Positions 1 through 7,959 of a DNA stretch of 9,122 bases are shown here, piece after piece. The translations under genes and the position numbers were made by a program. Under the pieces are notes generated by a model that saw only the letters and a list, made by a program, of their open reading frames with translations, was not told the DNA's origin and searched no databases. The DNA is taken from the NCBI GenBank assembly GCA_903875815.1, contig CAIQXR010000194.1, positions 1 to 9,122 of the forward strand, in the 5' to 3' direction. Origin of the DNA: an uncultured Actinomycetes bacterium. GTDB lineage: Bacteria > Actinomycetota > Actinomycetes > Nanopelagicales > Nanopelagicaceae. Positions within the stretch are counted from its first letter, which is position 1. Each line of letters starts with the position of its first letter.

Positions 1-633
1 CAAACTGTCGCGCACTTTGACGAGTAGCGCTTCGGCTTCGGCCACTCGACTTAGCGGAACTTCAACTAGGCCCATTTGGGCTAACGCACGCAGCGCTTGA
101 ATATCGCGTAAGCCGCCACGGGCTTCTTTGAGATCTGGCTCGAGCAAGAATGCTAATTCACCGGAGCGAATAGCGCGCTCTTCACTAGCAGCTCGCACTT
201 TCAGCCAATTACGTTTAGCGCTCATCACCCAGTCCTCGCGCGCATCACTCTCGACCGCATCAGCCAGTTCGCGATTACCTGCGATGTATCGGATATCTAA
301 GAGGCCCTGCGCTACGCGAATATCCTCACTCGCTTGTTCGCGACACTCACTTCTCGTGCGAACAGAGTGATCAACAGCTATTGATTGATCCCATAATGGA
401 TAAAGAACTTGATTAACCAGCTCTCCCAAGTGTTTCTCATCGAGCGAGCCATCATGGAGAAGAATGATGTCGAGATCTGAACCCCGTGAAAGTTCACCTC
501 GGCCATATCCGCCTACTGCTACCAGCGCGAGTGAATTCTTATCGAGATTATTTTTTTCTATCGCAGAAAGAAGAAGACCCGAGAGGAGGCGATCGCTCTT
601 ATCAGAACGGTCGCGTCGCTCTCGGGTCCCCAT
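1..633 (-). CDS. glnD: [Protein-PII] nucleotidyltransferase GlnD, N-terminal part (cut by window edge)
   Basis: Bifunctional enzyme that attaches a nucleotide to the T-loop tyrosine of PII under nitrogen limitation and removes it under excess. In actinobacteria the reaction is known to be adenylylation; in proteobacteria it is uridylylation. The 211 codons visible translate cleanly from ATG at 633 to the edge. The nucleotidyltransferase motif GGYGRGELSRGSDLD spans residues 41-55, with Asp53 and Asp55 as the metal-binding pair. The GlnD hallmark LLEPDLKEARGGLRD follows at 163-177. The HD hydrolase and ACT domains would lie beyond position 1. The start is fixed on the 5' side by an in-frame TAG four codons upstream, so only about 40 residues precede the catalytic motif, which is short for the family. 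No Shine-Dalgarno sequence is seen. It is the third gene of amtB-glnB-glnD, 45 bp after glnB. Identity is secure; the exact start is less so. Confidence 0.95.
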   Translation of the reverse strand, partial: MGTRERRDRSDKSDRLLSGLLLSAIEKNNLDKNSLALVAVGGYGRGELSRGSDLDIILLHDGSLDEKHLGELVNQVLYPLWDQSIAVDHSVRTRSECREQASEDIRVAQGLLDIRYIAGNRELADAVESDAREDWVMSAKRNWLKVRAASEERAIRSGELAFLLEPDLKEARGGLRDIQALRALAQMGLVEVPLSRVAEAEALLVKVRDSL

Positions 634-647
634 GCGATTAGTCTAGG

Positions 648-670
648 TTACGAAAATTTCTTTTCCGTAA
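648..670 (-). other. Intercistronic stem-loop between glnB and glnD
   Basis: In the minus-strand RNA, nine base pairs (UUACGGAAA with UUUUCGUAA, one of them a G-U pair) enclose a five-base AGAAA loop. It fills most of the 45 bp gap and ends 14 bases before the glnD ATG. No U-run follows, so it is not a classic terminator. Being AU-rich, it is only moderately stable. A role in mRNA processing, 3'-end protection of amtB-glnB, or dampening of glnD translation is inference. Confidence 0.4.
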
Positions 671-678
671 TTCTCGGA

Positions 679-2297
<1,619 letters not shown>

Positions 2298-2405
2298 AAC
2301 TAACTCCTGTAATTTCGAGTGGAAGATTCAAGTCGATGTGAATTTCTCTCGCCATTGAGATAGGCGTACCTTCGCCGTCTGGCGTTACAAGTGCCCGCCG
2401 CCTAG

Positions 2406-2452
2406 ATTTCAGGCTCGTGACACTTTGGGGCGTTGTGTTAACTCTTTGTTAC
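2406..2452 (-). promoter_or_regulatory. Candidate GlnR-type operator upstream of amtB
   Basis: Two direct elements resemble the actinobacterial GlnR box (GTnAC, six bases, GAAAC). Reading the minus strand, the first is GTAAC-n6-TTAAC at 2452-2437. The second is GTCAC-n6-GAAAT at 2421-2406, which matches nine of the ten specified positions. The starts of the two elements are 31 bp apart, about three helical turns, rather than the usual 22 bp. They lie about 110-155 bp before the amtB ATG. GlnR activating amtB-glnK-glnD is known in Streptomyces; whether this organism encodes GlnR cannot be seen here. Confidence 0.4.
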
Positions 2453-2477
2453 GGGCGAGGCAGGGAGTTGCGGGTAT

Positions 2478-3314
2478 TTAGCTAATCAGCCCCGCTAGAT
2501 ATTGGTCAGCGTCAAAAGCGGCAAAGTCGGCGGCTGACTCCCCCGTGCCAACAAATTTCACGGGCAGCCCGGTCTCGCGTTCGATCGCTAGGGCGATGCC
2601 CCCTTTGGCCGATCCATCCATCTTCGTCAAAATCAAACCCGTAACAGCAACGCTTTCGATAAATGTCTTAGCTTGAGCAATGCCATTTTGACCAGTGGTG
2701 GCATCAACGACCAGAAGCACTTCATCGATCGGTGTAACTTTCTCGACTACGCGACGAACTTTTTCTAATTCATCCATTAAGCCAGATTTTGTATGGAGCC
2801 TGCCGGCGGTATCAATGATCAAGTAGTCAACGCTATCGGCCTTAGCTTTTGTCGCAGCATCGAAAGCAACTGAAGCTGGATCGCCATTTGCTTTGCCAGC
2901 GATCACAGGTACACCTAGGCGCTCTCCCCAAGTTTGCAACTGTTCAATGGCAGCAGCGCGGAAAGTATCAGCCGCTCCCAGAAGAATTGATTTTCCTTTG
3001 CTCTGAAGGTGAGCGACCAACTTTGCGGAGGAAGTGGTTTTACCGGTGCCATTAACGCCAACCACTAGGACAGTGGTGGGGCGATCGGCGTGAGCCGCAA
3101 TTTTTCTATCCGCCGAACTAAGCCAACTATTCAATGAAGCCAGAATCGAAGTTTCAGCTTCTTCGCCCTTTACTTTCTTGGCGATAGCAATAATCTCCGC
3201 AGTATTTGCTGAACCTAAATCGGATTCGATCAGCGACTTTTCGATCTCGTCCCAATCGGCGCTTTCAACAGAACCAATCCGAAGTTTGCTAAAGAGTTTG
3301 CTGAAAAGTGCCAC
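2478..3314 (-). CDS. ftsY: Signal recognition particle receptor FtsY (minimal NG form)
   Basis: SRP-family GTPase that receives Ffh-ribosome complexes at the membrane and hands nascent membrane proteins to SecYEG. At 278 aa it is essentially the NG domain alone. G1 is GVNGTGKTT (86-94), the insertion-box motif DTFRAAA is at 116-122, G3 is DTAGR (168-172), G4 is TKMDGSAKGG (230-239), and the closing GTGE is at 257-260. The N-terminus (MALFSKLFSKLRIG) looks like a short amphipathic membrane-targeting helix. The long acidic A domain or membrane anchor of many actinobacterial FtsY proteins is absent. Translation starts at GTG 3314, 15 nt after the smc TAA and in the same frame; that TAA excludes a longer start. 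The Shine-Dalgarno is poor (AGG eight bases upstream), so coupling to smc is likely. No clear terminator follows. Confidence 0.96.
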   Translation of the reverse strand: MALFSKLFSKLRIGSVESADWDEIEKSLIESDLGSANTAEIIAIAKKVKGEEAETSILASLNSWLSSADRKIAAHADRPTTVLVVGVNGTGKTTSSAKLVAHLQSKGKSILLGAADTFRAAAIEQLQTWGERLGVPVIAGKANGDPASVAFDAATKAKADSVDYLIIDTAGRLHTKSGLMDELEKVRRVVEKVTPIDEVLLVVDATTGQNGIAQAKTFIESVAVTGLILTKMDGSAKGGIALAIERETGLPVKFVGTGESAADFAAFDADQYLAGLIS

Positions 3315-3329
3315 GTGCGCGCCTAACTC

Positions 3330-6300
3330 TTAGGCAGGTTGATTGTCGACATCGCGCAGGCGCTGTGAAATAACTTCCGAGACGCCATCGCCGCGCATGG
3401 TGACGCCGTAGAGCGCATCAGCAATTTCCATGGTGCGCTTCTGGTGAGTAATGACAATCAACTGTGACTTCTCGCGAAGTTCCTCAAAGACGCCAAGGAG
3501 GCGGCTGAGGTTGGTGTCATCTAGCGCTGCTTCCACTTCGTCCATGACGTAGAACGGACTTGGACGAGCTTTGAAGATAGCAACGAGAAGTGCGACGGCA
3601 ACGAGTGAGCGTTCTCCGCCGGAGAGAAGTGAGAGACGCTTGACGCGCTTTCCTGGTGGTCGGGCTTCGACATCCACGCCTGCGTTCATCATGTCTTCCG
3701 GATTGGTGAGAATCAAGCGACCATCGCCACCTGGGAAGAGGCGAGCAAAGATCGATTCGAATTCGCGAGCGACATCGGTATAGGCATCCTGGAAGATCTG
3801 CTGCACCTTGTCATCTACTTCCTTGATGATGTCGAGCAAGTCGCGCTTGGTCTTCTTAAGATCCTCGAGCTGTTCAGCCAAATAGCGAAGGCGCTCTTCC
3901 AGCGATGAATACTCTTCCAACGCCAATGGATTGATCTTGCCGAGTAGTGCGAGTGAACGCTCTGCTTGAGCCAAGCGCTTCTCTTGCTGATCACGGCGGT
4001 AAGGGATCAATTCGCCGGGAACAAAATTGCCCTCTTCGTCTTCGATGAAGGTAGGAACATCGGCATGCGGTCCGTACTCATTAACCAAAGTAGTGACATC
4101 GATTCCGAGTTCTTCCACTGCGCGAAGTTCGAGTTGTTCAATGCGCATACGCTGTTCGGCTCGAGCCAATTCATCGCGGTGCACACTCGATGTAAGCGCT
4201 TCCAACTCGGTAGTGAGTTCACGGATGCGACCGCGGATTGAAAGGATTTCTCCTTCTCGATCAGAACGCGCGATTTCTAACCGTTCACGTTCAGCAGCTG
4301 CTTTGGAGATGGAGACTTCAATTTGGATGAGCGCTTCGTAGGCGGCATCAGCGACAGATTGAGCCGTGACAGCGGCAACGGCGCGTTGTTCGCGACGCAC
4401 AACGGCCTTCGATGCGTTCTCGCGTTCGGAAATGGCAGCTTGCTCGAGTGATAGCGCACGGGCAGCAAGTGCGGTGACGCGCTCTTCATGAGTACGGAGT
4501 TCGAGGCGGGCCTCGACTTCGCGGGAGCGAGCTGCCGATACTTGTGAACGAAGATCCTCAAGGTGAGTGAGATCTGGTTCTTTCGGCTCGACATGAGATT
4601 CAAATTGAGCAATCGCAGCAGCCAAATCGTCTTCATCTTTGGTGCGCTGCTGGGTGGCTTCGACTAAGGAGGCAGCTACCCGATCAACTTCGCCTTGGGC
4701 AGTCTTAACATTTTGTCCCGCAACTGCCATTTGCTCGGCAAGTCCAGACATTTTTGCATCGGAATCATTGAGCTTTGATAGCGCGATTTCATAGGTGCTC
4801 TTGCGACCAGCAACGAGTTCAGTGGCGCGAACGAGTTCGAACTTAATCGATTCGCACGTTGCGATAACGGCAGCAAGTTCCGATTCAGATTTCTCCATCA
4901 TCGCCGAGATTTCGATCGCTGAATTCTGACCCGATGAACCACCGCGGACACGAATGCGAGAGACGACATCGCCCTCACGAGTAATGGCAATGCATGACGC
5001 ATCAGCCACTAGCGCCCGCTCTGCCTCTTGGAGATCTTCGACAGCAACAAAGCCAGAGAGGAGATGCGAGATAACGGTAGAAATTTCTGGGGCCGAGACG
5101 AGCGATGCCAGTGAAGTAAAGCCGCTAGGAATCGAACGAGTCGATGGTGTGAAGCCCGAGTCGCCATCAATGACAAGAATTTCTGATTGTCCAGCTTTCT
5201 CGCTCTTGAGCATCGTCAAGGCGTTAACAGCTGATGAGACGTTGGCGACCACTACAGAATCAGATAGCGGACCGAGTGCTGAAGCGACAGCTGCTTCCCA
5301 GCCATTGGTTACCGAGATCAGTGATGCGAGTCGACCGCGAACAGCAACTCCCCCGCGACCTTCAAGAAGTGCAACCGATCCGTCACGGTGGACGAGTGAC
5401 TCTTGGAGCGCGCGAAGGCGAGCTTCCAAGCCGGAACGGCTCTTCTCTGCTTCACGTTCACGTTCCTGGAGTGATGCAAGTTCTTCGGTGGCACTCTCCA
5501 GTGCACTCTTGGCGCCTTCAAATTCAGAATCTAAACCTGGCTCTGATGCATCAAGGCTGGCGATTTGGGTTTCGAGTAAGGCGTACTCTTCTTGGAAAGT
5601 ACGAAGTCGCTGCGATGCTGAATCACGAGAGTTGGTGAGACGAGTAATTTCGGCATTGGTGGCATCGATGCGAGAGCGCAGGCCATTGATGTGACCCTCT
5701 TGACGGGCGGTGCCTTCGCGCTGATCTGCAATTGCTCTAAGTGAAGCCGAGACTGAGTTCTCTTCTTGGTGAAGTTGCGCCTCTAAACCTTGCAATTCAT
5801 TTTTGAGCGAATCCAAAGCCGATGATGCACTCGCAAGTTCAGTGCGCAAAGAATTTTCCTCGACGCGAAGGGTCGCTGCCTCTTCTTCCATTGCTTCCGG
5901 GTCGCGGCCGCTCGAGCGAGCCTCTTCTGCCTCTTCGCTCAGGAATCGAGCACGTTCGGAAGAGAGATTTTGCACGCCACGGAACTTTTCGCGCTGGGCA
6001 GTAAGTTGGTAGTAATTCTCTTGAGCGCGGACAAGAAGTGGGTTTTCAGCAATGGTGATTGCATCGATCTCTTCTTCGCGGGCGCGGGCGGTGTTAAGCG
6101 CTGCCTCTACTTCATCGCGACGGGCGCGTAGTGACGTTTCGTCAGCTACTTCAGCATCTTGAGTTGAGCGAAGTGAAATCAGGTCATCAGCCAAGAGCCG
6201 CAATCGCGAGTCGCGCACATCAGATTGAATGGTGGAAGCTTTGCGGGCAACTTCGGCTTGCTTACCGAGCGGCTTGAGCTGGCGACGGAGTTCGACGGTG

Positions 6301-6881
6301 AGGTCCTGAATACGAGCAAGGTTTGCTTGCATCGAATCGAGTTTACGAATCGCCTTCTCTTTGCGCTTGCGGTGCTTGAGTACACCAGCAGCTTCTTCAA
6401 TGAAAGCACGGCGCTCTTCAGGGTTGGCAAGCAAAATCGCATCGAGTTGGCCCTGGCCAACAATCACGTGCATTTCGCGACCGATACCGCTGTCGCTGAG
6501 GAGTTCTTGGATATCGAGCAAACGAGTCGTTTCACCATTGAGTTGGTACTCGCTTGCACCATTACGGAAGAGAATGCGAGTGATCGTTACTTCTGTGAAC
6601 TCGATCGGTAGTACACCGGAGGTGTTATCGATGGTGACAGAAACTTCAGCGCGACCGAGTGGAGCTCGACCTGATGTTCCAGCAAAAATGACATCTTCCA
6701 TCTTGCCGCCGCGAAGCGACTTGGCACCCTGCTCGCCCATTACCCACGAGAGCGCATCGACGACGTTTGATTTACCGGAGCCGTTTGGTCCAACCACGCA
6801 GGTGATGCCGGGTTCGAAATTAAGAGTGGTCGCCGAAGCAAAGGACTTAAAGCCCTTCAAGGTCATACTCTTCAAATACAC
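3330..6881 (-). CDS. smc: Chromosome segregation ATPase SMC
   Basis: Homodimeric ring ATPase that, with ScpA and ScpB, extrudes and organises DNA loops and aligns chromosome arms after replication. The 1183 aa are the normal full length. The N-terminal head has Walker A GPNGSGKSN (31-39) and the Q-loop GQGQLD (142-147). The first coiled coil runs about 170-500, and the globular hinge about 500-655 with glycine pairs at 510-511 and 647-648. The returning coil is about 660-1040. The C-terminal head carries the signature LSGGERS (1086-1092), Walker B ending in MDE (1113-1115) and the H-loop THQ (1145-1147). GTG at 6881 is chosen because it gives the conserved start MYLKSMTLKGFKSF; the Shine-Dalgarno is weak (AGG eight bases upstream). 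It lies 85 bp after rnc and is followed directly by ftsY. No frameshift or missing catalytic motif was seen. Confidence 0.98.
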   Translation of the reverse strand: MYLKSMTLKGFKSFASATTLNFEPGITCVVGPNGSGKSNVVDALSWVMGEQGAKSLRGGKMEDVIFAGTSGRAPLGRAEVSVTIDNTSGVLPIEFTEVTITRILFRNGASEYQLNGETTRLLDIQELLSDSGIGREMHVIVGQGQLDAILLANPEERRAFIEEAAGVLKHRKRKEKAIRKLDSMQANLARIQDLTVELRRQLKPLGKQAEVARKASTIQSDVRDSRLRLLADDLISLRSTQDAEVADETSLRARRDEVEAALNTARAREEEIDAITIAENPLLVRAQENYYQLTAQREKFRGVQNLSSERARFLSEEAEEARSSGRDPEAMEEEAATLRVEENSLRTELASASSALDSLKNELQGLEAQLHQEENSVSASLRAIADQREGTARQEGHINGLRSRIDATNAEITRLTNSRDSASQRLRTFQEEYALLETQIASLDASEPGLDSEFEGAKSALESATEELASLQEREREAEKSRSGLEARLRALQESLVHRDGSVALLEGRGGVAVRGRLASLISVTNGWEAAVASALGPLSDSVVVANVSSAVNALTMLKSEKAGQSEILVIDGDSGFTPSTRSIPSGFTSLASLVSAPEISTVISHLLSGFVAVEDLQEAERALVADASCIAITREGDVVSRIRVRGGSSGQNSAIEISAMMEKSESELAAVIATCESIKFELVRATELVAGRKSTYEIALSKLNDSDAKMSGLAEQMAVAGQNVKTAQGEVDRVAASLVEATQQRTKDEDDLAAAIAQFESHVEPKEPDLTHLEDLRSQVSAARSREVEARLELRTHEERVTALAARALSLEQAAISERENASKAVVRREQRAVAAVTAQSVADAAYEALIQIEVSISKAAAERERLEIARSDREGEILSIRGRIRELTTELEALTSSVHRDELARAEQRMRIEQLELRAVEELGIDVTTLVNEYGPHADVPTFIEDEEGNFVPGELIPYRRDQQEKRLAQAERSLALLGKINPLALEEYSSLEERLRYLAEQLEDLKKTKRDLLDIIKEVDDKVQQIFQDAYTDVAREFESIFARLFPGGDGRLILTNPEDMMNAGVDVEARPPGKRVKRLSLLSGGERSLVAVALLVAIFKARPSPFYVMDEVEAALDDTNLSRLLGVFEELREKSQLIVITHQKRTMEIADALYGVTMRGDGVSEVISQRLRDVDNQPA

Positions 6882-6966
6882 AGGCTGAACCTATCGGATT
6901 GCGAAGCCGATCAATAATTATTCGAGCGTGAAATCCCGACCAGAGAGTGAAGTAATGGTTGAGGGT

Positions 6967-7644
6967 TTAGTTGCGAGCGATCAACGCGTCATAGGCAAGG
7001 CGTGCTGCGGCCTGTTCGGCTTCGCGCTTGCTCTTGCCGTGACCCATTGCAAAACTCTCGCCACTTATCTGTGCAATCGCAGTAAAGCTCTTATCGTGAT
7101 CCGGGCCAGATTCCTCCACCAGATATTCCGGTGCACCCAGCGAGCGGGCTGCAGTCAACTCTTGTAACGCAGTCTTGCCATCGAGTCCGACGCCTTGCGC
7201 ATTGGCGTTAGCGATGATCGGCTTGAACCAGTGAAGAATTATTCGTGCTGTCTCGGTGAAGCCACATTCCAAATAGATAGCGCCAATAAGGGCTTCCAAA
7301 GTATCGGCGAGAATTGAATTTTTATCGCGACCACCGGTGGTCTCTTCGCCTTTACCAATTCGTAAATACTCGCCGAGATTGAGATCGCGGGCTAGTGCAG
7401 CAAGTGCACGCATGTTGACTACGCCAGAACGAAGTGGCGAAAGTTTGCTCTCATCAAGATCAGGAAAAGTGGTGAAGAGTTCTTCGGTAACAACTAACCC
7501 AAGGACGCTATCGCCCAAAAATTCCAACCGTTCATTGGTGGGAATCCCGCCCGATTCATATGCAAAGGAGCGGTGAGTAAAAGCTAATTGAAGCAGCTCA
7601 TCCTTAACCGATATTCCGAGCGCTCCGGTTAGGCGAGAGTACAG
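6967..7644 (-). CDS. rnc: Ribonuclease III, non-canonical CTG start
   Basis: Double-strand-specific endoribonuclease that cuts rRNA precursors and structured mRNAs. The 225 aa hold the catalytic domain (about 1-145) and a C-terminal dsRNA-binding domain (about 155-222). The signature NERLEFLGDS covers 37-46 with Glu41 and Asp45; Asp114 and Glu117 complete the metal site, all at the same numbers as in E. coli when counted from CTG 7644. The conserved THRS block (23-26) lies upstream of the first TTG (7527), so a start there would remove essential sequence. An in-frame TAG at 7654-7656 limits the other side. Between them no ATG, GTG or TTG exists, leaving CTG 7644, with AGAGGT five bases upstream at 7650-7655. 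The rpmF stop is one base before it (TGA-T-CTG), so coupling is expected. Identity is near certain; the start is inferred. Confidence 0.93.
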   Translation of the reverse strand: MYSRLTGALGISVKDELLQLAFTHRSFAYESGGIPTNERLEFLGDSVLGLVVTEELFTTFPDLDESKLSPLRSGVVNMRALAALARDLNLGEYLRIGKGEETTGGRDKNSILADTLEALIGAIYLECGFTETARIILHWFKPIIANANAQGVGLDGKTALQELTAARSLGAPEYLVEESGPDHDKSFTAIAQISGESFAMGHGKSKREAEQAAARLAYDALIARN

Positions 7645-7645
7645 A

Positions 7646-7819
7646 TCAGACCTCTAGAACCTGGCGACGGTTATATGTACCGCAGGTTGGGCAAGCTGTG
7701 TGCTGAAGCTTTGGTGAGTTGCACTGCTCGCAATTTGCGATTGGAGGAACTGTTGTCTTCCAGGCGCTGCGGCGATGACGGGTACGCGAACGGGAGAGCT
7801 TTCGCTTTGGGACCGGCAT
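7646..7819 (-). CDS. rpmF: 50S ribosomal protein L32 (zinc-ribbon, C+ form)
   Basis: Small basic protein of the large ribosomal subunit. The ORF is 57 aa and begins MPVPKRKLSRSRTRHRRSAW, the typical L32 start (positions 1-20). A four-cysteine zinc ribbon follows with Cys30, Cys33, Cys43 and Cys46, so this is the zinc-binding C+ form; the protein ends RRQVLEV. ATG at 7819 has AGGAG six bases upstream (7826-7830). It sits between the DUF177 gene and rnc, the usual actinobacterial neighbours. A promoter candidate and two small stem-loops precede it, so it may be expressed at a higher level than the genes before it. The rnc CTG start lies one base after its TGA. Confidence 0.97.
   Translation of the reverse strand: MPVPKRKLSRSRTRHRRSAWKTTVPPIANCEQCNSPKLQHTACPTCGTYNRRQVLEV
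7650..7655 (-). promoter_or_regulatory. Ribosome binding site deciding the rnc CTG start
   Basis: The minus strand reads AGAGGT here, inside the last codons of rpmF, five bases before CTG 7644. It is the only good Shine-Dalgarno sequence near the 5' end of rnc and points to CTG as the initiation codon. Confidence 0.55.
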
Positions 7820-7840
7820 GTTGTGCTCCTCTTGCTAAAA

Positions 7841-7858
7841 ATTTCTACTTCGAGAAAT
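7841..7858 (-). other. Stem-loop in the rpmF leader, just before the ribosome binding site
   Basis: ATTTCT and AGAAAT form a perfect six base-pair stem around a six-base loop, followed on the minus strand by a short T-run. It ends ten bases before the AGGAG of rpmF. It is too weak and AU-rich to be a convincing terminator; an effect on ribosome access is possible but unproven. Confidence 0.3.
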
Positions 7859-7859
7859 C

Positions 7860-7878
7860 AGCGCCCATTCGGGCCGCT
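7860..7878 (-). other. GC-rich stem-loop in the rpmF leader
   Basis: AGC-GCCC and GGGC-GCT pair with a single bulged base around a four-base loop, giving seven base pairs. It lies immediately downstream of the predicted transcription start and one base from the second stem-loop, so the 5' untranslated region of rpmF is largely structured. Confidence 0.35.
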
Positions 7879-7888
7879 ACGAGGAGAA

Positions 7889-7917
7889 AGTATCCCTCAA
7901 AGGGGCAAATATGTAAA
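7889..7917 (-). promoter_or_regulatory. Predicted sigma70-type promoter for rpmF (and rnc)
   Basis: The minus strand has TTTACA (7917-7912, five of six to TTGACA), a 17 bp spacer, and GATACT (7894-7889, four of six to TATAAT). Transcription would start near 7882, giving a leader of about 63 nt. The match and exact spacing are good for a 140 bp gap, but it was found by eye. Confidence 0.5.
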
Positions 7918-7942
7918 AACGACGAGAAAGCCTGACCGAGGC
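7915..7942 (-). terminator. Weak terminator or attenuator candidate after the DUF177 gene
   Basis: On the minus strand GCCT-CGGTC-AGGC forms a four base-pair stem, followed by TTT, seven other bases and TTTTT. The stem is short and the T-run is displaced, so at best it terminates partially. It overlaps the -35 element of the predicted rpmF promoter. Confidence 0.22.
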
Positions 7943-7959
7943 GGGCGGGAGCGAGCCTG

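Noticed and set aside
2371..2384. CGCC-GTCT-GGCG inverted repeat upstream of amtB as a terminator for ftsY
   Set aside because: The stem is only four base pairs and no T-run follows on the minus strand.
4954..5694. 246-codon open frame on the plus strand inside smc
   Set aside because: It lies wholly opposite smc, is rich in Ser, Arg, Ala and Glu as expected from the complement of a coiled-coil gene, and shows no domain. It is a shadow frame.
6361..6888. 175-codon open frame on the plus strand opposite the smc 5' end
   Set aside because: Low-complexity Ser/Arg/Pro composition and full overlap with conserved smc head codons; no sign of an independent gene.
6967..7527. rnc starting at TTG 7527 (186 aa)
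   Set aside because: This start would begin inside the RNase III signature and lose the conserved THRS and NER residues that are clearly encoded just upstream in the same frame.
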